Notes: generated by a model from the letters alone, not told the origin. 64,000 bases of DNA from Vitis vinifera (GCF_030704535.1 NC_081822.1:11525001-11589000), one strand, 5' to 3'; shown: positions 45,787 to 59,800, counted from the first letter of the stretch. Translations and numbers: made by a program.

Positions 45787-48700
45787 TGTCGTCACAAGAT
45801 GCTTCAAATGACCCTCCCCATGGGCTTATATAGGAGGTAGGAAGCTTCTAGAGACCCCTGGAGACATCTACACTTAGCTACAAAATAGAAGAGTATGGAA
45901 GCTTCTAGAGAGGGCTAGAGATGTCCACACATCTCTACACTTGGCTAGGAGAGCATTGGAATAGTGTGGAGTGTTCTTGAATCTTCCAAAGTCATCTTGT
46001 ACATACCCTTGTACATAGACTAGTGTATGAGCTTCTAGATTATTCTTGATTTGTAAGGAACCCTTCAAGGTTCTAGAGACTTCCTAAAGTGTTTATAAAT
46101 AGGTTAAGGCATCATTTGGCCAAGGCACCACCCAAACCATTTCCTAACCAAGCAAGTGAGTTCCAAAACACTTATAAAGCTTCCTTTGAGCAATAAAAGC
46201 TTCCATTCTTCAAGAGTTGCTTACTACGCCTTCTAAAGCTTCCAAGTCATGAGCATCTTAGCCTAGCAAGCTAAACATTAGGAGTAAGGTTGGCTTAACA
46301 AGATCAAGTGTCTTAACTTGTCTGAGTGTCACATAAGCTTAGGAAAAGACTAAGTCCGTGACAATTGGTATCAAAGCACGGTTGTGAAGCAGGCATTGTG
46401 AAGAAAACATGTCGGGTTCCAACGTGGATGAGACTAGTGAGCAAACTCGTGGGAGTGAGACCGAGCCTACTGTACCGGGCAAGGGCAGAAAGGATAAATC
46501 TCATGATGTCATTGCTAACATGGAGGCAAAGTTAGCCGAAGTAAACCTAGTCATGGCGGACACTTGAGAAAAATTGGACTTGATCGAGTAAGGCATGGAG
46601 AAGGGTATGAAGGATCTTAGAGAACAGATCCAAGACCTTCGTGAGGGGATGCTAGTCTCACAAGTTTAGTCAATGTCGCACGAGGAGTTTGTGTCCTTCC
46701 AAGAAAAGGTCTTGAGCATGCTTGCTAGCATAGAGTCAAGGATAGAGGCCTTGACTACGTGAATAGAGTCCCAAGACCAGGAGGTTAGGCAGGAGTTGGT
46801 CATTTACTAGGTTGTTGTGTCGGCACGGGTCATGGCCACACAGGGGGCATATAAAGTGAAGGTGCCAAAGCCACAAAGGTTTAGTGGCAAGCGGAATGCC
46901 AAGGAGTTAGACAACTTCTTATGGCATAAGTAACGATACTTCGAGGCTATCACACTGACTAATGAGGTGGCTAAGGTAAGGACTACAACCCTCTACCTTA
47001 CTAACACAGCTACTCTATGGTGGCATCAAAGGTTCGCCGATATGGAGAAAGACATTTACACTATAGAGATATGGGAGGACTTCAAGAGGGAGATCAAGAG
47101 GCAGTTAGTTCTACCCCAAGAACGTGGATGCGTCTCAAGCACACAGACTCTATATGCAACTATGTTAAGGAATTCTCTTCACTCATGCTTAAGATTCCTA
47201 ACATGACTGAGGAAAAGTTGCTATTCAACTTCATGGATAACCTACAAGGGTAGGTCGAGCAAAAATTAAGACACCGAGGTGTTCAAGACTTAGCCACTAC
47301 TATGGCAGTAGCAGAGTTTTTAATGGATTACAAGAGAGGAGACCGGGGGGAAGAGGGCTAATGAAAGAGTACTAGTGCCTCTTCACTCAAAGAGCCTTTA
47401 TATGCTTCAAGCTTCTCCAAGGTTGAGTCTTTGGAGGATAGTCACACCACGGGTGAGGGGGACGAGGTTTCAAAGGACCATAATGCTCTTAGAATGGGAT
47501 CAGGCAAGACACCTAACGTCCGAGAAAGAAGGGGTAAGGCAGAAATGAAGGAATTTACGCCTAAAATCAAATGTTTCCTATGTGACAATCCATATTGGGC
47601 ATAGGATTACCCAAAGAAGAAAGCGCTTAGTGGCATGATTAAGGAAATGGAACAGGAAGACGAAGCACATATGGGCTCGATGCAGCTATTAGGTGCCCTC
47701 CAAGTCAACCCAAAGCCTAGTACGCCTAAGACCTCCTTACTATCAAGGGTGCAAGTAAATAAGGCAAAAGGAGAGCGAGCTAAGGTAGCCCTCACACACA
47801 TGGACAAGGTCACCAAGGGAAATGTGAACTTGATGGGCAAGAGGAAACAACACTCCGCATTGAAAGTGCAGGTGTCTGCATCCATTCGAGGCCTTACGAG
47901 ATAATGAGGTGAAGAATATCCTAGCTGAACGGGTCACCAAGAGACAAGGGGTCCCTCATGTGATAGAGTATCTAGTTCAATGGAAAGGACTACCTAAGAG
48001 ACAGGCAAGCTGGGAACATGCGGATTCCTTGAGAAGGTTCTGGAAACACATCGAGAGGTTTCAAGAAGAAGCAACGACGGGGACATCGACGACATGGGTG
48101 GGGGAAAGTGTCACAAGATGCTTCAAATGACCTTCCCCATGAGAAGCTTCTAGAGACCCTTGGAGACATCTATATTTAGCTACAAAGTGGAAGAGTATAG
48201 AAGCTTTTAGAGAGGGCTAGAGATGTCCACACATCTCTACACTTGGCTAGGAGAGCATTAGAATAGTGTGAGGTGTTCTAGAATTTTCCAAAGTCATCTT
48301 GTACATACCCTTGTACATAAACTAGTGTAGGAGCTTGTAGATTATTTTTTATTTGTAAGGAACCCTTCGAGGTTATAAAAACTTCCTAAGGTGCCTATAA
48401 ATTGTTGGCGTGAGCTGTTCTCTGAACCATTAAAGGAGAAAAATCAGTCACTGCAATCCCTCATTTATAGGGTCAATTATAGGTCAGCAATTATAGCCGT
48501 AATCCATGTAGTCCATGTATAGCCTTTTCTTTTTGTCTATATATACACCTGTACTCTAATGAATTGAAAGAGAATAAAATATATGATTTTATCTCAGACC
48601 AACATGGTATCAGAGCAAAATTTGATCCTCTACCCTCCGTTCAACCAAATTTCTTGAAAACAGAGCCCAATCTCTTTTCACATGGCAGATACAGATCCTC

Positions 48701-51700
48701 ACTCGAGTAAGTACTTGGGTGAATCTTCAATCCCTCCATCTGTACTATCTGAACTGACGGCAAGGATGACAGAAGCTTTGAGTAAAGCTTTGACATCCAT
48801 TCTAGCCACCGACTCAGCAATTGCACCGATTGGCATCAAACTAGACGGCACGAATTACGCCATCTGGTCACAAGTTGTAGAGATGTATGTCGCGGGCAAG
48901 GATAAACTTGGCTACATCAACGGCGACCTTCCTCAACCATCAACAACTGACCCTTCCTTCCGTAGGTGGCGGACTGAGAATGCAACTGTGAAAGGATGGC
49001 TGATTGGTTCGATGGATCCATCCCTTATTGGCAACTTCATTCGGTTTCCAATGGCAAAGCAAGTTTGGGATGCAATTGCAACCACTTACTTTGATGGAAG
49101 TGATGCAACCCAAGTTTATGAACTCCGACGGCGAGTGGCACGACTCAGGCGGGGTAGTGGCTTTCTGGAAAAATACTACTATGATCTCCAAGGTCTATGG
49201 CGGAAGATTGATTTCCGTCGTCCCAATCCAATGACATGAAATGCTCTCATTGTGGAAATTCGAAGCATACTCGAGACACATGCTTCAAACTACATGGCTA
49301 CCTAGATTGGTGGCAAGAATTACAAGCCAAGAGGCGACGGGATGGGAATGGGAATGATGGTGGAGCCATAAAAAATGCAGCTAATGGCACGGGCAAGGCC
49401 GCGATAGCCTCGGCTGAGTCCCAATTGTCACTTATTCCGGAAACAACAGTTGATTTGGATACAGGTATGAGTTTTCTCGGGACCAATACCACTTAATCAT
49501 ATGACGGTTGGATTCTTGATTCAGGGGCAACAGACCACATGATGTATGATGCAAGTGATTTTTCTGAACGATCCTCTCCTCGGCGTACTAGCATTGCTAA
49601 TGCTAATGGGAACATCTCTTTGGTAAAAGGGGCTGGTACAATGATGATATCACCAGCTCTCTCCTTAACCAATACCCTTTTTGTACCCTCATTGTCTCAT
49701 AAATTATTGTCAGTGAGCCAAGTCACGAAGGAGTTAAATTGTATTGTTATAATTTATCCAACCTTTTGTCTTCTTTAGGATATTCTCACCAAGGAGATAA
49801 TTGGGTGTGGTACTAAAAAGGGGGGGCTCTACTATATGGAAGATTTTGGCATCGGTCGAGCTAACCATACGAGAAGCTCTAGTGATCGAAATAAGGCGAA
49901 CATTTTGTTGTGGCATCGTCGATTAGGACATCCTTCATTTGGATATTTGAAACTTGTATTTCCTGCTTTATTTTCGGGTTTGTCGGATTTGGATTTTAAA
50001 TGCGAGACATGCATCTTAGCTAAAAGTCATCGTGTTAGTTATCCTTTGAGTTTTAATAAGAGTCAAATGCCTTTTGAATTGATTCACTCTGATGTGTGGG
50101 GTCCATCTCCCAAATCCACTATATTTGGGGTTCGATGGTTTGTGATTTTTGTGGATGATTGCACTCGTATGACATGGTTGTATCTAATGAAGAATAAGGA
50201 TGAAGTTTTCTCTATTTTTTGCTCATTTCATGAGATGGTTAAAACTCGGTATTCTGCTACAATTCGCATACTTCGATCCGATAATGGTGGAGAGTATATG
50301 CATCGTGAATTCAAAAATTATTTCAGTCACCATGGCTTGATTCATGAAACTACCTATCCTCAAACACCACAACAAAACGGAATTGCCGAAAGGAAAAATC
50401 AGCATATTTTAGAGACTACTCGGGCTATTCTTCTTGGTGCTCATGTACCTAATCATTTTTGGACTGATGCTGTCACTACAGCAAATTACCTTATTAATCG
50501 GATGTCTTCTAAGGTTCTTAAGTTCAAGACTCCTCTCCAGGTTTTATCCATTGTCATCTCTCTACCTACTACCTCAATGCTTCCGCCTCGAATATTTGGC
50601 TGTGTTGCCTTCGTTCATTTACACAAGAATCAACGCACTAAACTCGATCCCTGCGCAGTCCGATGTCTTTTTTTGGGGTATGGCCTACATCAAAAGGGAT
50701 ATCACTGTTATGATCCATCTAATCATTGCACCTATGTGACAATGGATGTCACTTTCTTGGAATCAGAGACTTTCTACTCTCCGACCACATCCACTTCTAC
50801 CCTTCAGGGGGCGCCTCAAAATAAAGAGTTGAATTGGCTGAGGTTTGATTGGGAGCCTGTTGTTTATGTATCCAATACAGAACCTGATGTTGAGCCTGTT
50901 GTTTCTGTATCCAATACATAACCTGATGTTGACACAAAACCTGGTGTTCTACCATTAGTAACTGAAGAGCAATAGCCACAGCAGTCGATAGTACCCCCTC
51001 ATCCCACAGTATCCAAAGACCCATCTCCTGAGAATATTCCTGAGGTAAGTTCCCTGAACACTCTGAGTACACCTGTGTTAACTAATGATGCTCATGTGGG
51101 CTATGAGTTACCATACAAGCATAATCGAGGCAAGCCACCAAATAGATACTCTCCTAACATAGAATACCGGAGGTTGAAATACCCGATTGCCAACTATGTA
51201 TCCACAAAGACGCTTCCTGAACCTCTAAAGACTTTCGTAGATTCACTCTCCTCGTGTCAGGTTCCTACAAGCGTTGAAGAAGCAATGAAAGACCCAAGGT
51301 GGGTCCAGGCTATGAAAGAGGAGATGGAGGCACTATTGAAAAATAAGACCTGGATTCTTGTCAATCTACCTAAAGGACAGAAAACAGTGGGATGTAAGTG
51401 GGTGTTTTCTATCAAATACAAGGTAGATGGAACAATTGAGTGTTACAAGGCGAGACTTGTAGCAAAGGGATTCATGCAGACATACGGAGTTGACTATTAG
51501 GAAACATTATCACCCGTTGCCAAACTAAATACGATGAGAGTATTGTTGTCACTTGCAGCAAATCTGGATTAGCCTCTGCATCAGTTCTATGTAAAGAATG
51601 TGTTTTTACATGGTGATCTAGAAGAAGATATATATATATATATATGGACATTCCCTCAGGATATGTAGCCAACACAGAAGGCAACATTGTTTGCAAATTA

Positions 51701-53257
51701 CAAAGAACTCTATACGAGTTGAAACAACCACCTCAAGCTTGGTTTGGGAGATTCAGTACGGCAATGAAAAAGTATGGATTCCAACAAAGTAACTCTGATC
51801 ACACTTTGTTCCTAAAGCATAAACAGGGCAAACTGATTGCTCTGATAGTCTATGTAGACGATATGATCATCACAGGATATGATTCAGAGGAGATAGCAAG
51901 ACTTCAAGAGCAGTTGGCATCTGAGTTTGAAATGAAGAACCTAGGAGGACTAAAATACTTTTTGGGAATTGAAGTTGCTAGATCAAAGCGAGGTATATTC
52001 CTGTCTCAAAGAAAATATATTTTAGACCTATTAACATAGGTTGGATTACTTGATTGTAAGCCTACAGAAACTCCAAGAATTCCGAATCACAAACTTGGAG
52101 AATATCCCAATCAAGTACCAACAGACAAAGGAAGGTATCAAAGACTATAGGCAAGCTTATTTATCTTTCTCACACACGGCCTGATATTGCTTATGCAGTA
52201 AGTGTGGTAAGCCAGTTTATGCATTGTCCAAGTGAAGATCATATGAGTGCCGTTATGCAGATTTTGAGATATTTGAAGTCGTCCCTGGAAAGGGACTTAT
52301 GTTCTCAAAAAATGATCACCTAAGAGTAGAAGGATATACAGACGCAGATTGGGCAGGGAACATCACGGATAGGAAATCCACCTCAGGCTACTTCACTTTT
52401 GTTGAAGGAAACTTGGTTACTTGGAGAAGCAAAAACCAGAAGGTGGTCGCTCTATCCAATGCGGAAGCTGAGTTTCGTGGAATGGCTAAAGGGCTATGTG
52501 AGTTATTGTGGCTTAGGAGACTTTTAACGGAGATTGGTTTTGCCCTTGACTTCGAGATGAAGTTGTTTTGTGATAATAAAGCAGCAATTGACATCTCCCA
52601 TAATCCCATTCAACATGATCGGACTAAGCACGTAGAAGTAGATCGACACTTTATTAAACAAAATCTTGATGCAAAGATTATCCAATTCCCTTTTGTGAAA
52701 TCTGAAGACCAACTGGTCGATATTCTTACAAAAGCTGTAAGTAGTAAAATATTCCATCACTCACTAGACAAGTTGGGACTTATTGATATTTACGTACCAA
52801 CTTGAGGGGGAGTGTTGGCGTGAGCTGTTCTCTGAACCATTAAAGGAGAAAAATCAATCACTGCAATCCCTCATTTATAGGGTCAATTATAGGTCAGTAA
52901 TTGTAGTCATAATCCATGTAGTCCATGTATAGCCTTTTCTTTTTGTCTATATATACACCTGTACTCTAATGAATTGAAAGAGAATAAAATATATGATTTT
53001 ATCTCAAACCAACATAAATAAGTTAAGGTCTCATTTGGCCAAGGCACCACCCAAACCACTTCCTAACCAAGCAAGTGAGTTCCAAAGCACTTGTAAAGCT
53101 TCCTTTGAGTAATAAAAGCTTCCATTCTTCAAGAGCTGTCTATTACGCCTTCTAAAGCTTCCAAGTCGTGAGTATCTTAGCCTAACAAGCTAAGCATCAT
53201 GAGTAAGGTTCTTGTCTAAGTGTTGCACGAACTTAGAAAAAGACTAAGTTTGTGACA
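45787..53257 (+). mobile_element. Gypsy-type chromodomain LTR fossil, containing a nested copia fossil
   Basis: Left LTR at about 45787-46363; right LTR at about 48109-48402 continuing at 53015-53257, split by the copia element. Both LTRs share ACAAGATGCTTC, GAAGCTTCTAGAGA and CTTGTACATACCCTTGTACA. A primer site (TTGGTATCAAAGCACGG) follows the left LTR and a purine tract (GGGGGAAAG) precedes the right. Recognisable parts: a gag-like region (about 46.9-47.3 kb) and a chromodomain-like segment near 47.9-48.1 kb (YLVQWKGLPKRQASWEHADS), which points to a chromovirus. Other pol parts are not recognisable. The copy is broken in several places, non-coding today, and older than the copia element within it. 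Confidence 0.8.
48398..53019 (+). mobile_element. Ty1-copia LTR retrotransposon fossil
   Basis: The element spans 48403-53014 with 202-base LTRs at 48403-48604 and 52813-53014, flanked by target duplications TAAAT (48398-48402 and 53015-53019). A primer site TGGTATCAGAGC follows the left LTR, and a purine tract ACTTGAGGGGGAG precedes the right. Parts lie in copia order: gag-like (about 48.7-49.3 kb), zinc-knuckle-like, integrase (about 49.9-50.7 kb), reverse transcriptase (about 51.3-52.1 kb, with YVDDMI) and RNase H (about 52.3-52.8 kb). The coding region is broken in about half a dozen places. By eye the two LTRs differ at 6 of 202 sites (about 3%); with a rice-like rate, an age around one million years is a rough guess. 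It is inserted in the right LTR of the gypsy-type fossil. Confidence 0.93.
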
Positions 53258-53467
53258 ATGCTCTAAGGGTCACAAATGAAGTAAATAATGTCTACAATTG
53301 AAGTTCCCAAGCTTCGGACAAATAGTGCCCAAGTTTAACTAAGATAGTACCTAAGCTTTGTTAAGGTAGTACCTAAGGTAGATTAAGATGGTACCTAAGG
53401 GCTATTAAGGTAGTACCTAAAAAACAATCCCCAAAATAAGAAAGCTGAACCAATTGAACACACTAAA
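53258..53467. repeat. Inverted repeat array, right part (unit 6)
   Basis: This continues the array interrupted at 45786. It reads in inverted orientation: ATGCTCTAAGGGTCACAAATG, GTACCTAAG phrases, then CCCCAAAATAAGAAAG...CCAATTGAACACACTAAAG. An uninterrupted copy of the same joint (GCATGCTCTAAAGGTCACAAA) occurs at about 45622-45642, which shows what was there before the insertion. Confidence 0.85.
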
Positions 53468-54315
53468 GCTTTCCATTTAAATTTACCAATCAATTAATCC
53501 CCTAAAAAATAAACAAATAAATAAAGCAAACAATTATAAACACTCACAAATATAGTCATGGCATGATAAGCGCAATTCAATGGTTTGAATCTTACCTTGA
53601 ACCCTACACCTATGGAAGGCATTGAAATTTGATGATCCCTGTAGAAATAAGCTAATAAATTTGAAACGATTTGCTTCCTTCCTAATCTCATTATGTGCAG
53701 AATACGACAGCCGCCCCGGTCTCAACTGAGCATAAGGACTTTTGAGCCTGGGATAAGCATATAAATCCCTTTTCCCTCCATTGCTACTTTTAATTTACTT
53801 ACTAGACATAGATATGAAAATTATAAAAATAGAAAATTTACTCTTTATCAAAATTTTAATTCTTTTTATAACACCTCCATGGTCATTCCATTTTAATAGA
53901 ATCTTAAAGAGTGAAACGTTGAATTGTCCAACCGTCATTGTAGGCAGCACCAGCTAGGTTACCTTACCAATGGCAAAGACTTTGCAGAAGAAAAAACAAT
54001 GAAAAATGTAGGCAGCAGGAATCTCATAAAATAGTACATGCGAGTGTTTCTAAACAAATCCGAACTGGTATCTGCAAAATACATCATTGGATAAATGAAA
54101 AAGAAACAACTTAAAAACTTATTCAGAGCCCAGCGAGAAACTAATTCCTAATTCCACATTCTACTGCTCGATCCACAATCACACTCGCATATAAGAATTT
54201 TGAAGAAAACAGCACTTCATCCTGAGCAGAACCACCATCTGTAACCAGAGAGAACACAAAAATAATTCTTAAAGGGCAGCAACAACCCCACAACCACCGA
54301 CCAGAGCGCCTTCCT
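53468..54315. other. Intergenic DNA and 3' UTR of the V-ATPase gene
   Basis: No gene was recognised. The last 200-300 bases are probably the 3' UTR of the minus-strand V-ATPase gene. Short frames at 53494-53725 lack any protein feature. Confidence 0.4.
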
Positions 54316-56098
54316 CTATTCAGCTCTTGATTGACCAGCTCGAGAAGATAGGATGATGCCAACAATAAGTCCATACAGGGCAAGAGCTTCAGCAAAGATG
54401 AGAATGAGGATCATTCCAACGAAAAGCTTTGGCTGCTGAGCATTGGCTCTGCAAATATAACAACAATTCAGACAAAAACATACTCTTAAAGGAAATAAAT
54501 AGAATTGAATAGATGTAAAAAGGCAAAGGCAGAAATCCTAATATGAAAAAGTACCAGAACCAAAGTTGGTGACACTACTTTGAACAAATGGTGGTCAGAG
54601 AGAAGCCTAGCCATCTCATGACAACCAGGCAATAATCCACTGTAATATAAAAACTAACGGTTCCTTCAAATATCTGTTTCACAAGGAACCAGAAAACCTT
54701 AATCTTGGGGTGTTTATCGACTGATGACTGATTGTTATTCCCATTTTGAATGGACAACAAGATATTAAGTCCACCCAATCAAGGAATGGAAACTTGTTCA
54801 TTTGGCCACCCAATTCTCAGCTTTTCCCTCCCATCCCTCCCTAGTGTATCATCTCTAACAATTAAAAAATGCACACCTTAGGTTCTTTCAAGTTAACCTA
54901 AAACACTGGAAAACTCTCAGTCATAATCCCACATATACACCAAAGATCCTGAAATCTTACAGAAGCTCCAAGCTTTTCCTAGAAACCAATATTTGTTAAG
55001 AGAAAAGGCCCTAAGAGCCAAAACACCACATTTCCACATTTGATAGGAACACAAAAGCCATATATGAATTACATAACTTAAAATCCTGTTTCAAATATTA
55101 ACAGCAACATAAGGAGCACAATATCTTAGATGGTGCAAGGATAACAGAAAAATAAACTTGAAGAGGCTTATTTTCATTCTTAGAATAAGATTCTATAAAC
55201 AATAACATTAGTTCTTTATACTAATAATATATTTCCTCTTTCCCAGCACCCAAACGCGTCATAACAATCCAAAGATTCCAAACAAGTTATCCATCGCAAG
55301 AACCAACATAAACAAGAATCCAGAGAAATCAGCAACTTAAGTTCCCAAGCAAATCACGACATGGAAATTACAAAATGCAAATATAGTATAACCCAAATTC
55401 ACAATGGCACAACAAATGAGCGTTGTTAAGCAACCTTATAAATCAGAATCAAGGCAGAGAGCAATATACCTCACACCAGCATCACCGACTATCCCAATGG
55501 CCATTCCAGCAGAAAGGCCAGCGAGGCCGCAAGCCAGACCAGAAGAAAGGTGTGCGTAACCATCAAAAAGATAATAGGATTTGGCCTTAGGGTTAATACC
55601 AGTACTAATGATAACAGCAATAATCAAACCATAAATACCCAACACTCCGGCCATAACAACTGGAACGATCGACTTCATAACAAGCTCCGGTCTCATCACA
55701 CCCATGGAGGCCACACCAACCCCGCTCTTTGCGGTTCCATATGCAGCTCCCATACCTGAGATCCCAAATAAAAAATCAGATCCACGTTTGAAAAGCCCTA
55801 GATCCAAATCCAAACCCAAGACGGACGGACATTAACCTCGGTTTGGTTGCTGAGAAAATTCAAGGAAAAAAAAAAAAGAGAACGAAATAACATAGGGAAT
55901 CTTACGGTTCTCAATTTTTCTCAGCAACCAAACAAAAAATAATTCGAAAAGAAAAAAAAACAGAAAATTATAAAACCAAAACCAAAACGAATCGAAAATT
56001 AGGGTTAGAGTTCAGGTCTTACAGGAGAAAACAAGGGCGGCAGCAGCGCCGAGGAAGCCGAAGAATGGAGCAGTCTCATCGCCGCTGAAGGTAGTCAT
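54316..56098 (-). CDS. VHA-c: V-type H+-ATPase proteolipid subunit c
   Basis: Three exons on the minus strand, 56023-56098, 55470-55755 and 54316-54448, join in phase to 164 residues, the family's usual size. The protein forms the membrane ring of the vacuolar proton pump, which acidifies vacuoles and trans-Golgi vesicles. It begins [20 protein letters not shown] and ends [11 protein letters not shown]; four hydrophobic helices are visible. The proton-carrying Glu is E141, in [11 protein letters not shown] of the last helix. The exon 1/2 junction splits the codon for Cys26. Exon 2 carries the glycine-rich second and third helices, including [12 protein letters not shown]. Plants usually have several near-identical c genes; which paralogue this is cannot be decided here. 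The first exon follows a CT-rich leader (about 56100-56210). Confidence 0.97.
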
Positions 56099-59000
56099 CT
56101 TCTCGTGTTCGATTTTGCAGAGAAACGGACTGGATCTGAGAAAATTTTCTCTTCCCTTTTCTCTGCAGCGTAGTTTCCTTTTCCCTTCTCGATCCCTCTC
56201 TTATTTGTCTGGGTCTCGAAAATGATAAAAAAAAAAAAAAAAAAGGACTCTATAGAATTACAGCTTTACCCTTCGACTAGAGGTGGTAAACTAATTGGGC
56301 TTTTGCCGTAACCCAGTGGGTTAGACGGAAACATCACGTGATCCATGTTTTATATTTGTCTGAACTAAAATAAGACAATAACGTGAATCCTATAATTACC
56401 CCTCTCTGCTGTGCCTTTGTTTTATACTCATGAATTTTTTTTGTACATCTCCATTAAAATATATTGAATAATGAAGTAATTGAAAACTTAAACCAGCTGA
56501 TCTTAGACCTCCCTGAAATAATGTTGGTCCTTGTTTATTTCTCTTATCAAGGCCCCGCACGACGTGCAACTACAAGAAACTTCCTGGAATTTTCCTAGAC
56601 ATGCTGAAATAATTCAGCTGATTCAGTCCAGTGGCCCACTTTCTTGGTTCTCGATAGACAAGGACACAGATGTCCCAATTTGAAGGTTTTTTGTTCCCCT
56701 TTTCCTTCTTGATTTGTTAGGTAGAAAGCTCGTAGAAAAGCTCAAAGATTCAACGAGTGCGTAGCAACAAAAAATGGCAAACAAAACCAAACTCCTTGAC
56801 TGAACTTAACACACCCCAGCACCAATAAAGAAAAATGCGGTAAACGGTAAATCGATGCGTTTCGAGAAATTTTTATTCTTTAAACAAACAAAAAGAAAAA
56901 AAAATTAAAAAAAAAATTGCGTCATTGACATCCAAACAGACCCAAAAAGATTAAGCCAGCAAGCATTTAATCGTAGTCCTGATTACATCATTTTAACCTG
57001 GTTGAAGCATAAAAGGGAACTGACATTTCATCACCTGCCAAATATTAGCAACAGACCATTGCTTATAGATTTGAATCAGGGGGGAAAACGTAGAGAAGAA
57101 TTTAATTTGCTCTAAACAATATAAGAACAACATAAAATATAACAAACCTTATTTAGAAACTATTTATATTTTTTTAAGTATTTTTGTAAAAAATAATTAT
57201 TGAATTTAAACTAATTGTTATCCGTCGTTGACTTGTTTTTTCTCTATTTACATCCCCCACCCCTAATTTCGCTCAAACTTCCCACTATAGAAACAGTGGT
57301 GGAGCCTTAAACTAGCATACTTTCCATCCCAAGCAATTGATTTGTGAAATAGAGTAATCCCACTAACAGAAAAGGGAGCTGCATGAATCTATTGGTTACA
57401 AGACAACAGATAAGGTGCGTGAATGGTGATAATAAGTGCCATGATAAAGGCTTCGGTGGCAGTGAAGAGAAGGAACGATGCCATCCCGGGTGGTCTGCTA
57501 CGTGGCTGTATTGTGCATACGCCAAGGTTCACATGGCTGTCTTAACATAAAGAAACCTGAACAAGGTTTTATCATTTGCCTAATCACATTACAAGTGTGC
57601 TACTACTGATTGTCTGAAGAAATACAGCTACTTTATTTCGATGCTAGACCCGGTATAAAACGATTACCGTTTCTGTTGAATTTAGAAGCACAAATCAAAT
57701 AAAGCAGATGCTGAAGAGTAATTGAAATTAGCTTATACCTGTAGAGAAGATATGAAACCCAGTAATCTGTTTCTAGATATTCAAAACAAAGTCCACAACA
57801 TAATACTGGGAAAAAGGACAAGTAAAATGTCAACTTCCAACTGCTATGCCAAGAACACATTTGTATCACTTTGATGTCCGGCCATTCCTTCCTCAGTTCA
57901 CCGCAAACCAACTACTTTCATGGATTTCCCTTTTTCCTTTTTTTTCTCTTTTTTCATGCTGCAGTCTGATAATCCAAGTTAGGAGTTTAACATGTAAAGA
58001 ACCTTGTTGAACAAAAACGCAACCCGCACAGATCAGGCAGGCAAGAAAATTATTTTCTGAGTAACAGAATAAAGATCCGATCCTTCCCAGTAACAACCCT
58101 GTCAATTAGAATCTCTTGGCTCATCACCAGACCCACCCAACAACATGACAATTGAATAACTTAGCCCTCTCTCTCTTCCCCTTGCCTCCCCACCAACAAA
58201 CCCTATACCAAATAAAATGAAATAAACTGGGTATCCAGGCAAAGAATGGGAAGATATTGATCACCTTTGGTATTTATAATTCATGAAGAATATGATCTGT
58301 CTGTGATTCTTGTAACCCACGGTCATTTATCAACCGCTTGGCAGCATCAAGCTTCTCGAGTTTTAAATGTGAAGCACTAATGTGTAGGGAAAGAATAAGA
58401 CAATAGCAGTACAGCTGTGGAACATAACATACTCAAGTCATAAGCAGAACTGCTACAAGGGCATGGAATTGAAGAGCATACCTCTGGTTGGCAAAACAGG
58501 TCATCATCATCCCAACCTGGCAAGAATCCAAAACAGACGTAAGGTAAACCATAAACAAGGGATGAAACAAGGGTTGGGGGGAGGGAGCTTCAAACTACTA
58601 TTTCAAATGCATAGATAACATGACATATGGCACATGCAGTTTGTACTCTGCAATGTTACAAAGATGAAATTGTTAAGTTGCATCTTCTAGAAATAGAGAA
58701 GTTTTCTAAACAATTAACTCAAAAGGCGCCTCACCATCTTAAATAGGTTTGAATGACGTGCATCGGAGTCATAGAGATGCCCCCATTATTCACCTCATTA
58801 ATCAGTACAATATGCCCAGGGCCGTTCTGCAATGGAGGGTAAGCTCCACAATACCACAAATTCACGTCAAAGCAAATTAGCACAAAACTACAGCAAGAGA
58901 TCTTGCATAACTTAAGAGTACATGGAAAAACCAAGCCTAGCATTTATTCATATAGATGCCTTGACTATTTGTTAACTAGCATGTGATGTTCATAGCTGTT

Positions 59001-59800
59001 AAGCACTGGAACACAAGCTCCACATTATGCAGGACTGCACAAAAGAAGAGCAAAAGGATGAACATGGAACCTAGAGACCCCAAAAACTCAGCTATGAATG
59101 AAAATCCCATTCCTTCATTCAATTTTTCAAGAATAACAAAATAAGTTAAGGATTGATGTTCAACTTCAGAAAATGAGGATAACATTCAATTACTTCATAG
59201 GGGATTGGAGAAAAATGTGCTGTATTCTTGTTGAAAAAACCAATCCTAAGCTGTACAAATATTGAGAAAAAGAAAGAAAAGGTCAAAAACATTAACTGTC
59301 TCCTCTGTGCGGATCCCTGAATAAAAATAGGGGTCTAATTTTCTACCCTTAAAAGTACAACCTTGATGCGAACCAATTGCCGCAACTAACCGATGTTAAC
59401 TTAGAATTGAGCTGATGCCATGATCAAGATGTCCAGATCTACAATGCTTCCATTGAGCTCGTTTGCAAGAACAGTAAGTTCTTTGACAGCCCCAAAATGA
59501 TCTTCAATCTTATACTGCATTTTGAATTTTGATCAAAATCGCAAGAAGCCACCAAAGGTTTTGAGCAATGCAAAATGGAACCCTGCCAATTACGATTTAG
59601 GTAGATGCTTACAAGGAACCATCTCCCTCATTGAACTGCACCTTCTCGATCACTAGCAGCAAATTAGCAGTTTGTACGAAGCACTGTGAACAGAGAAACA
59701 CAATCTGAGGATACCCTTTGGTGTCCTACCACTTACAACAAATGGCTATACAGGAGGGCATCCAAGAATAATAAAATGCCCAGCTAAATCTTCAAGATCA
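56099..59800. other. V-ATPase promoter and probable 3' UTR region of the LDL3-type gene
   Basis: 56099-56250 is the leader and promoter of the V-ATPase gene. 56250-58250 holds no recognised gene. Between 58250 and 59800 short stretches look exon-like on the minus strand, e.g. an acceptor and donor around 58485-58517, but encode nothing recognisable. They may be non-coding 3' UTR exons of the histone demethylase gene, whose coding part ends at 59801. Confidence 0.35.
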
